From Dryococelus australis (Eukaryota; Arthropoda; Insecta; Phasmatodea; Phasmatidae): a stretch of DNA of 64,000 nucleotides. The translations under genes and the position numbers were made by a program. The notes under the pieces are model-generated. The model saw only the letters and a program-made list of their open reading frames with translations, did not search any database and was not told the DNA's origin. The stretch spans positions 84,445,895-84,509,894 of the forward strand of contig CM056995.1 of NCBI GenBank assembly GCA_029891345.1, in the 5' to 3' direction. Position 1 is the first letter of the stretch. Each line of letters begins with the position of its first letter. This document shows positions 1-17,376 of the stretch, piece after piece.

Positions 1-265
1 CACTTAAAACAGATCAAACCTAGTTCTATCTGTAGTGAAAAATACGACTACTTCCTTGACGTCACATATTATGAACCAATAGGAAAATTTGTATCACAAT
101 CTTGATCTCTAACTTTGGACCCAAGATCGAAGTATGGGAGATCCAGAAATGTGAAATTTCATTGGTGCAACACTTTTACATTGGAACAAAGATCAAACTG
201 GATCATTGTTCGGAACTAGGATCATTTGATCTCCGATTAGGTGCGATGTTAGTGCAACCGTCCCT
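1..265 (-). mobile_element. PIF/Harbinger-like MITE, cut by window edge
   Basis: This is the reverse complement of the left half of the complete MITE at 45756-46314. Shared blocks include the segment with TAGTTCTATCTGTAGTGAAA and the terminal sequence with GTGCAACCG near 252-260. Only the inner part and one end are inside the window. No coding capacity is seen. The family call rests on the 3-bp TAA target duplication of the complete copy. Confidence 0.6.
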
Positions 266-312
266 AAGGGTTAAAAATTAGATTTGTGCCACAAAAATCT
301 TATTGTTTTAAA

Positions 313-3300
313 TAGTGATGGGTCGAGTCGATTCTTCAATCATTAAGAATTGGCGATTCTTAGTACTGGGATCGAAATAGATTCTTTCCTGTAAGTGAAA
401 TGGAATTGCATACCTGCCAACTTTTCAAATCCTCAATCAGTAAAACATTTTGAAAATGTCAATTTCAACGTAAACTGGACGTGGCATTTTTCCAAAAATC
501 TACAGTATAAATAAAATTTCTTCCATGCAGGCATATTTTCTTACACGTTAATTTATCATTTTAACCCTACATTACGAAATAAATATGAAGTAAAAGTTAA
601 AAATTCTTATGGTCAAGACTTCTTTCTTTAAACTTGCCGCAAATGCAGTTTTCGCAACTGTACGTTAACTCTGTGAGAATGGACATATGCCAACCAGAAG
701 TTCAAAGGAAATTTCTTTGCAAGAAAGTGAAAAATTGTCAAATTGTTTATTAAACTAGGCCTACTTATTAATAATATGTTTTCTTTTCATTAAAAAAAAA
801 AAAAAAACACTGCAGCTTAATGTACAATGAAAAGTAAATCTAACAGTAATTTAAGAAGACTGCGCTTCTTGCTGATAATAGTAATAATAATAGGTTAGCT
901 TTAAACGTAATACTCGAATTATAGTACTTCAGTAACTGATAACAACTAGGTGTATACTGTGTATGAGTTCAGACGGGATCAGTTCTTTTACAATATTCTT
1001 GTCCTTGAGCCCCAGTCTTTAGGAGACTATTAAATTTGTAAATTCATTACCTACTGTTGAAATGTGTAAGTGTGGGTGTGGTGGTTGAATGTTACCACAA
1101 TTTGCAGTCTTGTTATAATGCCTCAGTAAGATACATGCACAAAAGATAATCCAGGCATTGTAAATAATGCACGGACATGAACACATCAAATTATCACACA
1201 AATACCATCACTCCAAGAATATAACTGCTACATAAATACAGCGATTTAAGCAATTCTTTTAGATAAGGAAAACAAAGCTGTATCTTTGAAGCATTTATTG
1301 GGAATATGCGAGGGAAACAATAAAATAAATAATAATATAATAAACTTGTCATAAATTTAGGTTCTATCTAACAGATCACCACAGTTAACACAGTATGATC
1401 AGAACACACAATGATAATGTTTGAATGGGGTCCAAATTAATGCAGTATTTAACTTATGCTTCGGGCTTGACTCGTCGCCAGAGCAAGCTCAAGACTAAAC
1501 AGGCCACTGAAATATGTTATCTTTCACAAGAACAGAGCGCGATTTGGTCAGTTCCATTACTAGTACAGCTTTTAATTTAGAAATTGCCGAAGAAAAGAAA
1601 GTTACTTTTCATTCACTTACACTGCAGGACACACTTTGGGTAAAGAATGGAATCCTTACTTGACAATGATTCAGCAAACGGAGATGGCTGCAGGTCTGTC
1701 ATTAACGTCTGGAAAGGATATCAGTATCACACCGACTCGTCGTCTCCCTTCAGAATAAAACAACTCCAGTCGTGGGCGCCGTGCCTCTGCTACGTCCATC
1801 TGACATCTCATCGCCGGTCCTCGTAGATAACCAGGTGTTCTCTCGGAGCTAACGCACTAGCATGTTCATCTCCATTATGTAGAACATGCTCTCTCTTTCA
1901 AACTCCTCTCCTTAGTTCCTTAGTACCATTCGCTCCCAACAAACCATTTTAAGTTTAATTGTAGATTTGAACTTGGCAGCAATTGGCATAAATAAAAAAT
2001 AAACCTCTTAGCAAGTTGGCTAAGATTATAGAGTTCGTCTAGCCAGTAATGTTGGCAAATTATAACAACAGAGAAACTTATAAATGAATTCATAATGCTC
2101 AAATTATCAGTTTGTTGTTGAAAATATTAATAAAGGTGCTGTAAATCACTGAATCAATCTTTGTTTAAATATAAATTATTAATTCAACTTATTATCATAA
2201 ATCCGTTTTCCTCATTTTCATTTCCAAACCTTGAAAAAGTATGATAGTGCAGAGAACTAAGGTAAATAAAAAATATTTACTCTTCCTTTCAAACATAAAC
2301 TGGCATTAAAGTAAACAAACAAATCTAGAACAGTGTTTTGGAACCCACAGTAATGGCAAACCCTTACAGTAAACATTAACACATTACTAGCCTTACCTTC
2401 AAAGCAACTTTCCTTTCAATCAACTTCAGTTATTAACAGTTCACATTAACACTGCAGCTGCTGTGCCACACTGTCTCACATATTATTTAAAACAACCAAA
2501 CTTATAACAACAGTTCAAACTTTAATCATAATTAATACTGTTTACTGGTCATCATATACTTTGACACTTCTGAATCAGGAAACGTTTTTTGAACATAGGA
2601 TAGGCATGGTATGCTACACTTATTGGAATATTCTGTCCAACTAGAAAATATGTGAAGTAACATTCCGCTCCAGATAAGTTATCCACACCACAACTTTCGA
2701 CAAAGAACTGTCCTATTTCAAATTATTAAAACCACCTTTCACATTTTTAATGTTTTTTCCGCACTTCATGTGGTTGCAAACATTTTTTCTGTTGCCTTTT
2801 GCAAACACGGCAAAATGTGAACTTCTCTTCTTTGTTAGACTTTAATATACACAAAAATTTTTCCGTGTACTCTTTCCAAAATGATCAGAAAATAGGTTCC
2901 CTTACGTTTTCCAATAATTTTGCCAATTACTACGTGACACGAGGTGGTAAAAAATATGCTCTTACAACACGAACATGGCCGACCAGTAAACACAAGCACA
3001 CTGTGTGATGCAAAGATGGCAAGACACAAGTCATGAACACTTCATAAAAATACTATTTCAGCACTGCCTAAAAATTCAATAAGCCAATAACATTTCGCGA
3101 TTAGCTACCAGATTCTTTGTTACAGTGACACGTCTCTTATCGCACTCTCTATCGCGATCATAAGAAAAATATGTAAACAAACAAAATAAAAATGTTATGA
3201 TGAAGAAAAAAACCTGTAAAACTTTGGCCTTTTTCCGTAAACCTGTATCGAATTGAGATTGTGTGTGTGTGTATATATATAAAAACGGGGTTCAAATGCT

Positions 3301-3868
3301 CCCACTACTAAAAACTTATAATAAAATTGAGTCATATTTATCATGGGAATCCCAGTTCTGTGGCAACGCTTAACGCTACGGAGCATTGCTGCGGGACTGG
3401 CATTCCCATGTAAAATTTGACGTGAATATTTTATAAGTTCTTAGTAGTGGAACTTGGATCAGGGTTATTTTTTAAATTAGTGTTGATGATAGGGTAAGGG
3501 TTTCGGTTAGTATATAAGCAGGTGTCCTAAATGTTGCGTAATGAATATTTTTTATGATGATGCTAGAAACTGACAACAAATGTACTTAGGCCTATTTTGT
3601 ATTATTTTCCTTACATTTGCAAGAAAATTTAAGACAAGTTGGTACAAAACGCATAATGAAGTAAAGAAAATTTATTGTGTGTCATGTTACATTTAAAATT
3701 TTTTAATATTTTTTTAGAAAGCATAGATGTGTTTTTGATAGGCCAACTAAGTTAATTGAACCTTATTTGAAAAATTAAATACTTAAAAACAAGAATCGGA
3801 ATCGAGAATTGACCAAAAAATCGGTATCGGCACCGGAATAAAAAAAAACCTGACTCGACCCATCACTA
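313..3868. mobile_element. hAT-like DNA transposon, non-coding
   Basis: The two ends are a perfect 17-bp inverted repeat, TAGTGATGGGTCGAGTC at the left and its complement at the right, which fits the TAGNG/CAGNG start of hAT elements. Inward of the repeat both ends are rich in GATTC/GAATC motifs. The length of 3.56 kb is that of an autonomous element, but no transposase domain was recognised in any frame, so it is either decayed or carries unrelated filler. A clear 8-bp target duplication is not visible, so the superfamily call is tentative while the paired ends are certain. Confidence 0.65.
3302..3450. mobile_element. Short MITE with inverted ends, nested in hAT-like element
   Basis: A 149-bp palindromic unit starting CCACTACTAAAAACTTATAA and ending TTATAAGTTCTTAGTAGTGG. 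The arms continue inward with good complementarity around CATGGGAAT and ATTCCCATG. It has no coding capacity and no clear target duplication. It lies near the right end of the larger inverted-repeat element. Confidence 0.6.
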
Positions 3869-5989
3869 TAACTTTTATACACTTAGTTGATGCACTACGA
3901 ATTAATCCTCTGGGTTTGGAGCACTTCTTAAAAATACTTGCTTCAATTTTAATTGGAAAATCCCTTGTAATATTATTTAAATAATAAAAAGATTGGACGT
4001 ATGACATGATAAAACAAAAATGTAACTTCAAATTAGTTTAAAAACATTGCCTTGTTTTTTTCAATTCGTTGCTACTTTCTGTATAATTTTATCAATATCT
4101 ATTAAGGAAATTTCACATTTTTTATTCAATTTTTGGCAGTAAAATTTGTGCATGCACATTTACATTAATTTACTCAAATTAACTTTAAGTGGAAGTTTAG
4201 ACGTTTGTGACAACGTAGTGCAATCACAGCCAAGTCACATCAGGCAGGTTAAGAATGCAACATACTGCATCTGTATGCTAACAAAGCTAATTCCTCAATT
4301 GATAACAAAATGAAAAGTAGCTCAGTAAATTAATTAGTATATTTTTCTTATAGAAAATTTGCTGCACTTGAAGTTGTAAACGTCTTAGCAATGATTGAAC
4401 ACAACACAAACACATTCCGAACGAAAAACCAAAACAATTTTCTGGCATGTAATAAATTGTTTTAACCAAATATATATAAAAATATTTTAAACAACGGTTT
4501 AACATTTTAAATCATAAAATTATTTTTAATAACACGTTCTTCCTAACCCTATCTTTTTACTAAAACAACTGCCAATATAAACAAGGGCATGAGCCAATGA
4601 ATGATAGCCAGCGGCACGTTTGCCTACATCAAATTTTCCCTACTGGTTCTAAACCTTTTCCAAATGTTTAAATGCATACGTGCGTAACTGTGAAAAATTA
4701 TAGTCAAATAATTAACAGTAATATAAGACACCAAACCCCCTTAATACTACAGAATTTGTTAGCTTTCTACGGATTTTGCGCCTGAAAAAATACATTATTT
4801 GCGCTAGCACCGGAAAGGAAAGTGAACAACCAGAGTATTGGATCTGCTTGCGGCATGCTGTTCAGGTTTCACAAGATGGCCATTATAATATTGGGGCATT
4901 GGCATTTAGTTGAAACAGCGACACTGGAACAATATGAGCATAAGCAGAGGATTGGTTGAACATACGTGGAACATTCTGCGGCATGGTGTGTAGGTTTCAT
5001 AAAAACTTTCTTGGACCCGGTACGGCATGCAGCTCAGGTTTCGTTATCGCTAAAAGTTTATAAATTATTTGTCATGTCTTATCAAACAATGCATATCGGA
5101 AAATTATACAATTCAATTTTTTTTAAATAAATGTCCATTAGTTTTTAAACATTGTATAAGGGTTATCTTTCCTCAACAAAAACCTTTTAGATGGGATTTA
5201 CTAACATAAAGGTAATTAAAAAATATCTAGGGAATTTAACACATTGCCCTATTAGGCAAGAAAACGTATTCTGCGGGAACGTCTTAAGCGAGTTTTACTG
5301 TAATGACAAAAACTTAGTGTTCATCTTTTTCCAGTAACGCACTTTTTTTTTTTTTGGAAACACCAAATTTCATTTGGGCAGCCAGCATTCCATTATATCC
5401 GGCCTAGTTCAGAACTTGCAATTTTAAATTCCCATCAAAACTTCTCCGCATACCCCTCTTTGTTTGGCACCTTTGAGAAGCATGAACCTCGACATAATCA
5501 GTTACAATTTTCTCAGCCATTACAACAACGTATCACACTAATAAGCAATAACTAACACTGCTTATAGACAGACTGTTTGTCTAATAAAGCTTCACCAAAA
5601 ACATGAATGCATCACTCGGATTCAACAGCGTCCTATTGTTCAGCTTTGTAGTAGAAAATGGTGGTACAATAAACACTTTCCCAGCTTCCATTGAATCAAT
5701 TGTTTAACTTTGTGGGAAATGGTGCTGCTGTCACAATCAATAGTTTCCGAGCACCTTGAATTGATCTTTTTCCTTGGTCAAATGATATTTGCCATGGTCC
5801 CATTGCTTGCTCTGCATGTTCATCATGGTATTTCTGGCTAAATATTGACGCATGATGCAACCTGAGCTTAGAGAAAGTGCACTACATGACCACCACCCCC
5901 CTCTCCCCCAGCATAAGTTGCATTCATCGATGGACAAGTCACCTCAAAATAAAAATTGGTAATGAACACAACCATTAACCCACATGATA
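3869..5989. other. AT-rich Rab14 intron, unassigned
   Basis: No gene or complete element is seen. Three short related blocks with GGCATG and AGGTTTC lie near 4852-4874, 4979-5001 and 5021-5042. Homopolymer runs occur, for example poly-T near 5341. Open frames here are short and show no domain. Confidence 0.5.
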
Positions 5990-7020
5990 TTTGCTTTTAC
6001 AGTTCGCCTAATCTCTACAAGAAGTGATCACATCAAAGGCACTCCCGAAGAAGCAACCATTTCCATTTTGCCGCTCCCGCTAGAGGAACAGCGCACAATT
6101 TAAACTTCTCGCAGCTGAAGGGAAGAGAGCCACCCAGCAAAAAGTCACAGCCTCCACGAGTGCAAAATATGTCATGGCCTCACGCTGAGCGCCACTCCAG
6201 ATAAGGATACAGAAACCCATGTCTGACATTACAAGCTCCACACACCAGAGGCAGGGTTAATTCTCCACACACCTCAGAGTGCTACCGAACTGGGAAATTC
6301 AGTATAAAAGGAATCCCAGTGCAGGCCTCAGAAATGAATGCTACATCTTCTGGCTGTGAATGCCGATGGTGCTAGCACAACACAGAGACCCTCACCCGCA
6401 CTGGTGTCCGCAGAAGGCCCAGTGGCAGTCGACGAAGTCTAACAGCTCTGGAACACCTTCAACCTCTTTGGCCGCCTCAAGCAACCAAAGGGCCGCCACC
6501 ATTCAGAAGCCTTCCACCTCTTTGGCCTCTGCCAGCTCCAGAGTCGTCAACTGTTACCAGAGGCTCCAGCCCTCTATCACTCCCTCAATACCTTTCTTCC
6601 CCTGACCATACAGGTATTGTAGGTCACTGCGACACTGTCCCATTTGGACTTCACTTACGGTCCTAGCCCAGCTACATCTTCACCATTTTGGTGAAGAACT
6701 CTAGTGACTTACATGTTTAGGTACCTTCAGGACAATACCTCCCTTAATTTAGGAAATTATATTTTAATAATAATTCTTAAATTAATCATAAATGGTGAAT
6801 CTCATACCACGTATTTTAACCAGGTTGTCTTCACCTGGCATTACGTTTTAGAGATATTAGTTTTAACGATTTCAACTCCATCCCTCAGGTATTTTGAATG
6901 GAGTCTGAAGCTTAAAATTATTACGTTAAAAAGTGATATTGTACCATCTGCTTTGCAGCATTTATTAATCACCGGTCGACCGTATTATGCTAGGAGGACA
7001 AGTGAGTTCTTTACTCCCAG
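5990..7020 (+). repeat. LTR-like segment, copy 1 of a dispersed family
   Basis: A TATA-box block (AGTATAAAAGG at 6301) is followed by a GC-richer leader and, about 520 bp on, by the signature CAGGTTGTCTTCACCTG at 6821. The same order and orientation occurs at 33.2-34.4 kb and 44.0-45.0 kb. The architecture fits the U3/R/U5 of an LTR retroelement. Exact ends, target duplication and a primer-binding site were not located. It is treated as an old fossil. Confidence 0.4.
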
Positions 7021-8960
7021 CTAGATCGCTCTAGTAGTAATATCGCTTGTCTTGTTTTGCACCCCCCTCCAGCTGGCCGGTGAAGCCACAGAGGCAAGTC
7101 ATGCATTCACATCCCCCGCTCAGCTACCACCCCTCACCCTAGTGGCACCAGCCAATGAGCGATAGGCAGCAGCCCACGAGTATGAAAGGTGAGAGAGCCC
7201 ACATCTCTGCATTAGTTTGTTTCCAGCACGCATTGCTCGGCTCTAATTAAATTGTCAGCCATCCATCCCAGCGGCCGCTGCTAAGGATCTGATCTGTGTC
7301 CCTGTCTTAAGCGTAGCTTAATTGCCATTGTGCCTAGCATGCATTGCTCAGGCCCACACCAGTAGACACGTCAAGTATTGTAAGGTTGCTGCCGTTCCAG
7401 CACGCACTGCTCGGAACACACCTCCTTGGAGATGGTCGACATCTGCAAGCTTGCGGAAGGATAGGTCTATGTCAGGAGGTATTCTGCTATGTACCCCGCA
7501 ACCCTGCACTCTCCTGTCATCATTTGTGATAGCAGTGGTTCCTATCCTATTCTTTGTCAAGACTGTTATGCTGCCGGGTTCATGCTTAGTTTTCCAAGCC
7601 AGTGCCAGCGATATCGTTAAGTTGTTTCTTACACACGTACGTGTCAAGGAAGAGAAAGTCTATTACAGTAATTATCGACACACCCTTTTTGAGTTGGACA
7701 TCTCGCAGACCACTATAACAATAGTTTGAGGTTTGAAGCCTGGATAGCTGACCCGAAGCTAGAGTGCTATCACCGCATGTTTATTTTCTTGAAAATAAAC
7801 TGTGCGTAATCTTTTAACTTTAGCACCTTCCGTGTAGTTGTAGTACCTTGCAGTTACTCTTGTCATGTACTTGCAGATATTCATGAGGGACTTAAGCAAA
7901 CTAACTTCACACTTATTTTGAGCACAGTTTACACACTAGCCTTCCCTTCCACCAATCTTGCATTGTGGGAAGTGCTCTCACAGGTACACTGTCGGCGAAA
8001 CCGCAGTACTAATTTGGAGATTATTTTGGGTTTACAGGTCCCCAGCGGAGTTCTGCAGTGGGGAGAAGTAGTCAGATGGCTACCAGGGCACGCGTCCTAG
8101 CAGTGACAAACGTAATTTTCATCCAAGCGGGAACAGTACAGCTTGGTGGGGTAATTTACAATCTCCTGATGACTTTTGCCAAAAGGAGGGAATTGATAAG
8201 AGAAGATCAGGGAAACACTTATCGCATTGAGTCGAGCTCACGATTTTCAACTCTCTCTAGTTAAACATATAGCTAGCCTCCCACCTTAAGAACAGGCGCA
8301 AGAGCCAAGAGAAGATTCTGTGCCACGGCATCTGTTTACACCTCCTACATGCTACGGACCTGTTGCATATCCAAGAGTGCATCGTCAAATACTTGAGAAA
8401 GCTAGACTTGCCACCTACTCCTGCGATCACTCACCTAACACCAAGTGGACTTCTTCCACCATCTACAGACCTCAGGAAATTCAACTCACATCACCAGCTC
8501 CATCTACACCTGTACCCCAGAACACTTCTACCCTGTTGAAACATCGCCCAGGTGGCCTTGCATCTGCCATACCTGCAAACGTAAACTTGCTCTGATAAGA
8601 TTTTGTGCCTGCCAAGTAGCCACAAGGCCAGTTCTGTAATGCAGCAAAGCTCCTGCACTCCGGTAGAACTGAACACCCTTAAGAAGAGAAACTGCTTAGC
8701 TCTTCGCCAAAACAGTTAATAGCCGCCACTTCTAGCCACTGACCCTTGTGAGTACAAATTCCCGGTACGTCAGGCGTCAATATTTTTATTTGATTTTAAA
8801 TAGAGTGCAGTTCAACTTGTGACTATTTTCTTTTCTTAAATACGTACTCCAATAAAGTGTATTTTTACCATCGCCGTTAGTGTTTCTATACCCCCTTGTG
8901 TCCCTTAAGGAATTTTACTATAATTGGAATATGCAATTGTGTTGCACTTAAGGTGAAGCT
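7021..8960 (+). other. GC-richer repetitive stretch, unassigned
   Basis: Less AT-rich than its surroundings. It contains three imperfect copies of a roughly 18-nt block reading CAGCACGCATTGCTCGG or close, near 7225, 7338 and 7399, and AATAAA polyadenylation-type signals near 7795 and 8850. It may be the continuation of the LTR-like element upstream. Short open frames carry no recognisable domain. Confidence 0.35.
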
Positions 8961-10545
8961 GGCTACGTGAACATTTGGCATACAGCAAATATACACATCT
9001 TAAAAGAGGCAAGCCGAGGTCTACCCACAGTGTATTGCACTGACCTTGCTCGGGGGAGCCCAAAGCACTAGGTACTCCTTTCCCTTGGAAGGAAAACTCA
9101 CCTAAGAGAAACTGATTGTCAACGTGTGGATCCTGTGCCTCATAGTTCCAACCAATAGCTGGAGAATGGCTGTAAGTGAAACTATAGGATGGGTCTCATT
9201 TGATAAAGCTGTGCTCTTAGAAGTATAGCTAGGACCGACATCCTTACTTGGCTTCGCCTTACACTTTTCATATTTGAATTATCTTACTAAATAGGCCTTA
9301 TGCCACAATCTCATAGAAGTGGGCAAATATGCAAATTGAAGCAAACGCTAAAAATTCTAGAGGCCGAGATTAATAATACGCTCATTCCAGAAGTAAAAGA
9401 GACCCACATTTTACACCTCCCATCCAAGCAACGAGTGGAATACTTCCAGAACATTTATTGGTAGTGCACCCGACATTGATGTCCTGGGTCTTGAACCCAC
9501 CCTCCTACAAGATTCTTACATGTCCATACCCCCACACATACCCCCAAGGGCATACGAACAGCGTGACCACTCCTCCACCGCAACCAGAATCAGCCGCTGT
9601 TCAGTTGCCAGCTGTCCCAGCGAGCCAGACAGAGAAGAGGAGGGACCGCCACCAAGCAGGTAAAGCGCCGGAGTATAGCATTGCCTGTGTCTCTCGACTT
9701 CGTACAAATACGAAGACAACTAGGCTCTCACTTTATAACTTTATACTGGTGTCCTGCCAAAACGAGAGTAATTTCTTTGAGTATGATCACCTCGACACTG
9801 GCAATACATCATTTGAAGGCCACCACCAATAAAACATGCTCTGCGTACCGCAGAACACTGAAAGTGAAACTAATCATAGGGGTTACAGTCCCTAAGCCAC
9901 CAACCAATCAGAACACCACCAAAACTCCCAACCATTCACCCTAGCCTTTAAACGGGAGGGGAGAAGGAGACCAACAACTGAGCTAGCTAAGGGGCTTGTG
10001 TGCGATTCCTGGCGACGCCAGAGATTGTTCTTACAACTCATTTGAAATTTAGTGACACTCCATATTCATTGGGCATTGAGATTTCAACCCTCAGACTTCA
10101 TTCACACTGGAGTTGGCATTGTGCCCAACCCCTTTGTGTGCAATCAATATCACGCCATTGTACAAGATGGCTTAAAACGCTTCAACGTGTACGTGCCGTT
10201 GCGATTTACAGCCAAGTTAAACAAGGCAAATATTTATGGATCTTAGCTCGCATGTCTACATTAAAAAGTTTTTACGTTGAGTGTTTATGATGAACTTTGA
10301 GCAAGAAATATAACATTTGATATGGTTTGTTTTCCACTTATAATGAATGAGAATGATTCATCAGGTTCCTTCAAATGTCTTTGATCAAATATATAATTGT
10401 TTATTCTCCAAATAAAGGTGAATATTTCAAAAGCCAAGATACAGTACGAACACTATTTTTTCGAAGTAAGAATTGGTAAAATATTACAGACATATTTGGG
10501 ACAATACTATACTGTGGTTTTTTCCATACACGTTTATGATCTGTA
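8961..10545. other. Unassigned intron sequence with a proline-rich open frame
   Basis: A plus-strand open frame at 9458-9832 (124 codons) is rich in proline, serine and threonine and is followed at once by an AATAAA signal. It resembles low-complexity retroelement coding sequence but has no diagnostic motif. Nothing else in this stretch could be assigned. Confidence 0.3.
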
Positions 10546-12220
10546 CAGTAAAACCCCTCCATTACGTCCCCATTTATTACGACCACCTCTCTATTATGAC
10601 CCAATCCCGAGGAACCATGAAAAGTTTGGGTCGGAAAAAAAAATATGAGGCACGGCTAAAAATAGATACAGTAATCCCTCGCCAACCGCGGTATCTTCAA
10701 ACGTGGTTTCAGTTATGCGACGGATTTGTTTTTGTAGACCTATTCTTCACCGACACAAGTTTCTATTATCCACGGTTTTCAGTCTATGGAAAACTGGCAT
10801 TTACTGATGTTAGCGGTCACCCATTTCAAAACCAAAACATTGACAATTGTTGTTCTAAGCAGTGTGAATCAATAAATTACTTCAAGTAAGAAGGGGTCTC
10901 TCTGTGATATTGGTGGAGGGGCGGGGGGAGGTTGCAGGCCGGGTTGAGAATTCTTTGTCTAGTCACGTACTGTACCTTATTACCGCCTCTGCCTTATTCC
11001 TCCCACTCATTTTTTACTTCTGTCAACCCTCTTCCACCCATACCTATGTAAGGTGATAATTTTTTTATGGTGAGCAATTTATTTTGGCGAGTTAGGCTGT
11101 GTGCGTGTATATGCCACGTCAGAATTTTTTCATGAAAAATTCATGTTAATTAATATTTCAAGTACGCAGCATTAAATTTTTGTATTCCTGTAAACATTGG
11201 TGGGTCTCATTACACCAGTACAGAGGCCAACACACCGCCTAAATTCCGTACAAATTCAACACAGTGACGTGAATAGCATCTATTAGCATGTTTTCCCAAC
11301 ACCAGCAATAAAGACGGCAGTGGCGCTGGCTAGCCACCGCCCATGAGTAATCTTGTAGCGATCGATCGACAGCTGCACGAGGCAGTCTGCCCCGGTATGA
11401 GCAACAGCTGAGCGGCATTCGGGCGCCTGGCACGAACGCAATGCTCATTCGCACGAGCGTGATGATGTACCAGGGCCGCCTACTTCACAGCCCAGCCAGA
11501 GGATCTAGGCCCGAGCGACAGCAGTAAGCTGCCGCGCCCGACTGCGCTGCAGAGGATCTAGATGCTCACCCAGCTACGTACACACGACAATGTATTCCTG
11601 CTAGCCGCAGCACACGAGTGATTTAATCTAAATAATGTATCTTCATATCTATTATCAATCAATAAAGTGTGGTGTTTTACTTCAAACGTACGGAATCTCC
11701 AAGTGTTTTTAGTTACTGCTTTGTGCGTAATACATCTGATTTTCTAGCAATGAAACGGCCAGACGTATTGCGCAACACACCTAAACTTTTTGATCGCTAC
11801 ATGCCTCTCAGCAGTGTATGACCCACGAAACCTGTGTAATAGATCTTTAATACTATATATTTTAATAATATATAGTCTAATCTTTTCACACACTTTCAAT
11901 GGTCATGTCATTCTGTGTTTAGGCCTTTTTTTTTACTACAAAGGGGTGGTTCAATATGCCTTTCTTGGGTATCAAATTAATCAGTAGACATCCAGATATT
12001 AAAATATACATATGTATTTATATTTAATTTAAAAAAGTAGTGTTTTATGCGCTGGAGATGATAGAACATGAACTTCATGCAAATAATGGCAAGTTTGGTG
12101 GCATAGGGGTTGGTCAAAAGCGGCCCAAAATTTACCAAATTTTTTATTACGACCCCCGCTCCCCCTATTTCGACCCTATTCTCGGGAACCGCGAGCAGTC
12201 GTAATAGAGAGGTTCTACTC
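10546..12220. mobile_element. pogo/Tigger-like DNA transposon, non-coding
   Basis: The left end CAGTAAAACCCCTCC and the right end GAGGTTCTACTC are imperfect inverted repeats, and both flanks carry TA, the target site of Tc1/mariner and pogo elements. Both ends share an inner block with TATTACGACC. The 1.68-kb interior contains no recognisable DDE transposase and includes a GC-rich patch near 11250-11580 ending in an AATAAA-like signal, probably an inserted unrelated repeat. Confidence 0.6.
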
Positions 12221-12395
12221 TATTAACAAAAGCATAGTATTTGATGGTGTAGAAAATTATTACACTACCAAAACTGTGTGTGTAAATATGGTACATAACA
12301 ATGTTATACAATTTACGTGAGTGTCTTGAACATCAGCAGTTTTTGTACATCTGCAGGAGTACCGGAACCATTAACCACAGATAGAGGGCCAACTG
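10670..12395. repeat. Second set of pogo-like ends, interleaved
   Basis: CAGTAATCCCTCGCC at 10670, preceded by TA, and GAGGGCCAACTG ending at 12395, followed by TA, both look like Tigger/pogo termini. The right one, read on the minus strand, gives CAGTTGGCCCTC. Because the first element ends between them, the two sets are interleaved and not cleanly nested. They may therefore be two separate truncated elements. Only the two short ends are supported. Confidence 0.4.
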
Positions 12396-12397
12396 TA

Positions 12398-16440
<4,043 letters not shown>

Positions 16441-16985
16441 TCAACATGCCATCAAAAAAGTTGAGACAGGAAGAGTCCACAAGGTGGAGCACCATCCTTC
16501 ACATGTTGAAAATAGTGCAGGAGCAAAGAAAACTTCTGGCCCTTGTCACCACGATCTACCTCAACCCCGACCATTGGGCTCTCACTGAAGTACTTTTTTA
16601 AAAATTGCAGTCAGCTACCAAAATGTTTATGCTGGAGACTTACTTGCATCACTCCAGAGTAGGATTAGCAACTGTGAATTTGAGCCATGCCAAGCAACTG
16701 CAACGATTCTAGACCTACGTTTCAAGGTTAACATTGTTTCGAATGATGATGTTCCTATCAAAGGACACATTTTGTAACGTATGAAAACTCAAAATGTGGA
16801 ATACGTATGTTAAACTTATAGAAAATGCACATAATGTTCACAAAGATTGGTAAAATGCAGCAGATGAATTGAAAATTCATTTCAACAAAACTCTTCTGTC
16901 ACCTGAGAGTGATGATGCAACATACTACGTAAAAAGCATGTTTTTCTAAGTTAAAAAGCTGACAAAATAATACCTTGCTATTCCA
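16441..16985 (+). pseudogene. hAT-family (ZBED-like) transposase remnant
   Basis: Fragments in shifting plus-strand frames read like the C-terminal half of an animal hAT transposase. There is a block with RQEESTRWSTILHML and EQRKLLALV, then a block around SATKMFMLETYLHHS, then ATILDLRFK, which matches the usual LDPRFK motif before the dimerisation region. Several stops and frameshifts interrupt it, so it is dead. The N-terminal BED finger and the catalytic core upstream were not recognised. A hAT-like MITE lies just downstream. Confidence 0.55.
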
Positions 16986-17046
16986 CCTGTAACTGTTCAT
17001 TCTGAATGCTTTTTCTGTACAGCAGATATAATTTATGAAAAACAAA

Positions 17047-17376
17047 CAGGATTGCCACCTTTTTTCCATTGGAAAATTCCCTGACATCTCCCTGATTTCC
17101 AGACAAAAATAATATTTTTTCCCTGACATTTTCTAACATTTTTATTTCTGTAGTTTGATTTATAACACACTTTTAAACGAAAATACTTCTCTGATCTTAC
17201 AAAATTAATCACTACGTAGACTGCAAAGAAAAATGCCTAAGCATTTAATCCACAATCATTAAAACAATTTTATATGATAATGCAGCAGTGCATGATTGAT
17301 GAAATAACTGACAAATATATCATGCATACCACAATTCCCTGACATTTCCCCGTTTTCCAGACCTGTGGCAACCCTG
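17047..17376. mobile_element. hAT-like MITE with CAGGNTTGCCA ends
   Basis: It starts CAGGATTGCCACC and ends TGTGGCAACCCTG, a 13-bp imperfect inverted repeat. Both ends carry inner copies of the block TTCCCTGACAT...CCAGAC. The length of 330 bp and the lack of coding capacity fit a MITE. The flanks show only a weak 8-bp resemblance, so the target duplication is not secure. Confidence 0.6.

Noticed and set aside
7322-7729. 135-codon plus-strand frame
   Set aside because: It overlaps frames on both strands in GC-richer repeat DNA, with no domain and no splice context.
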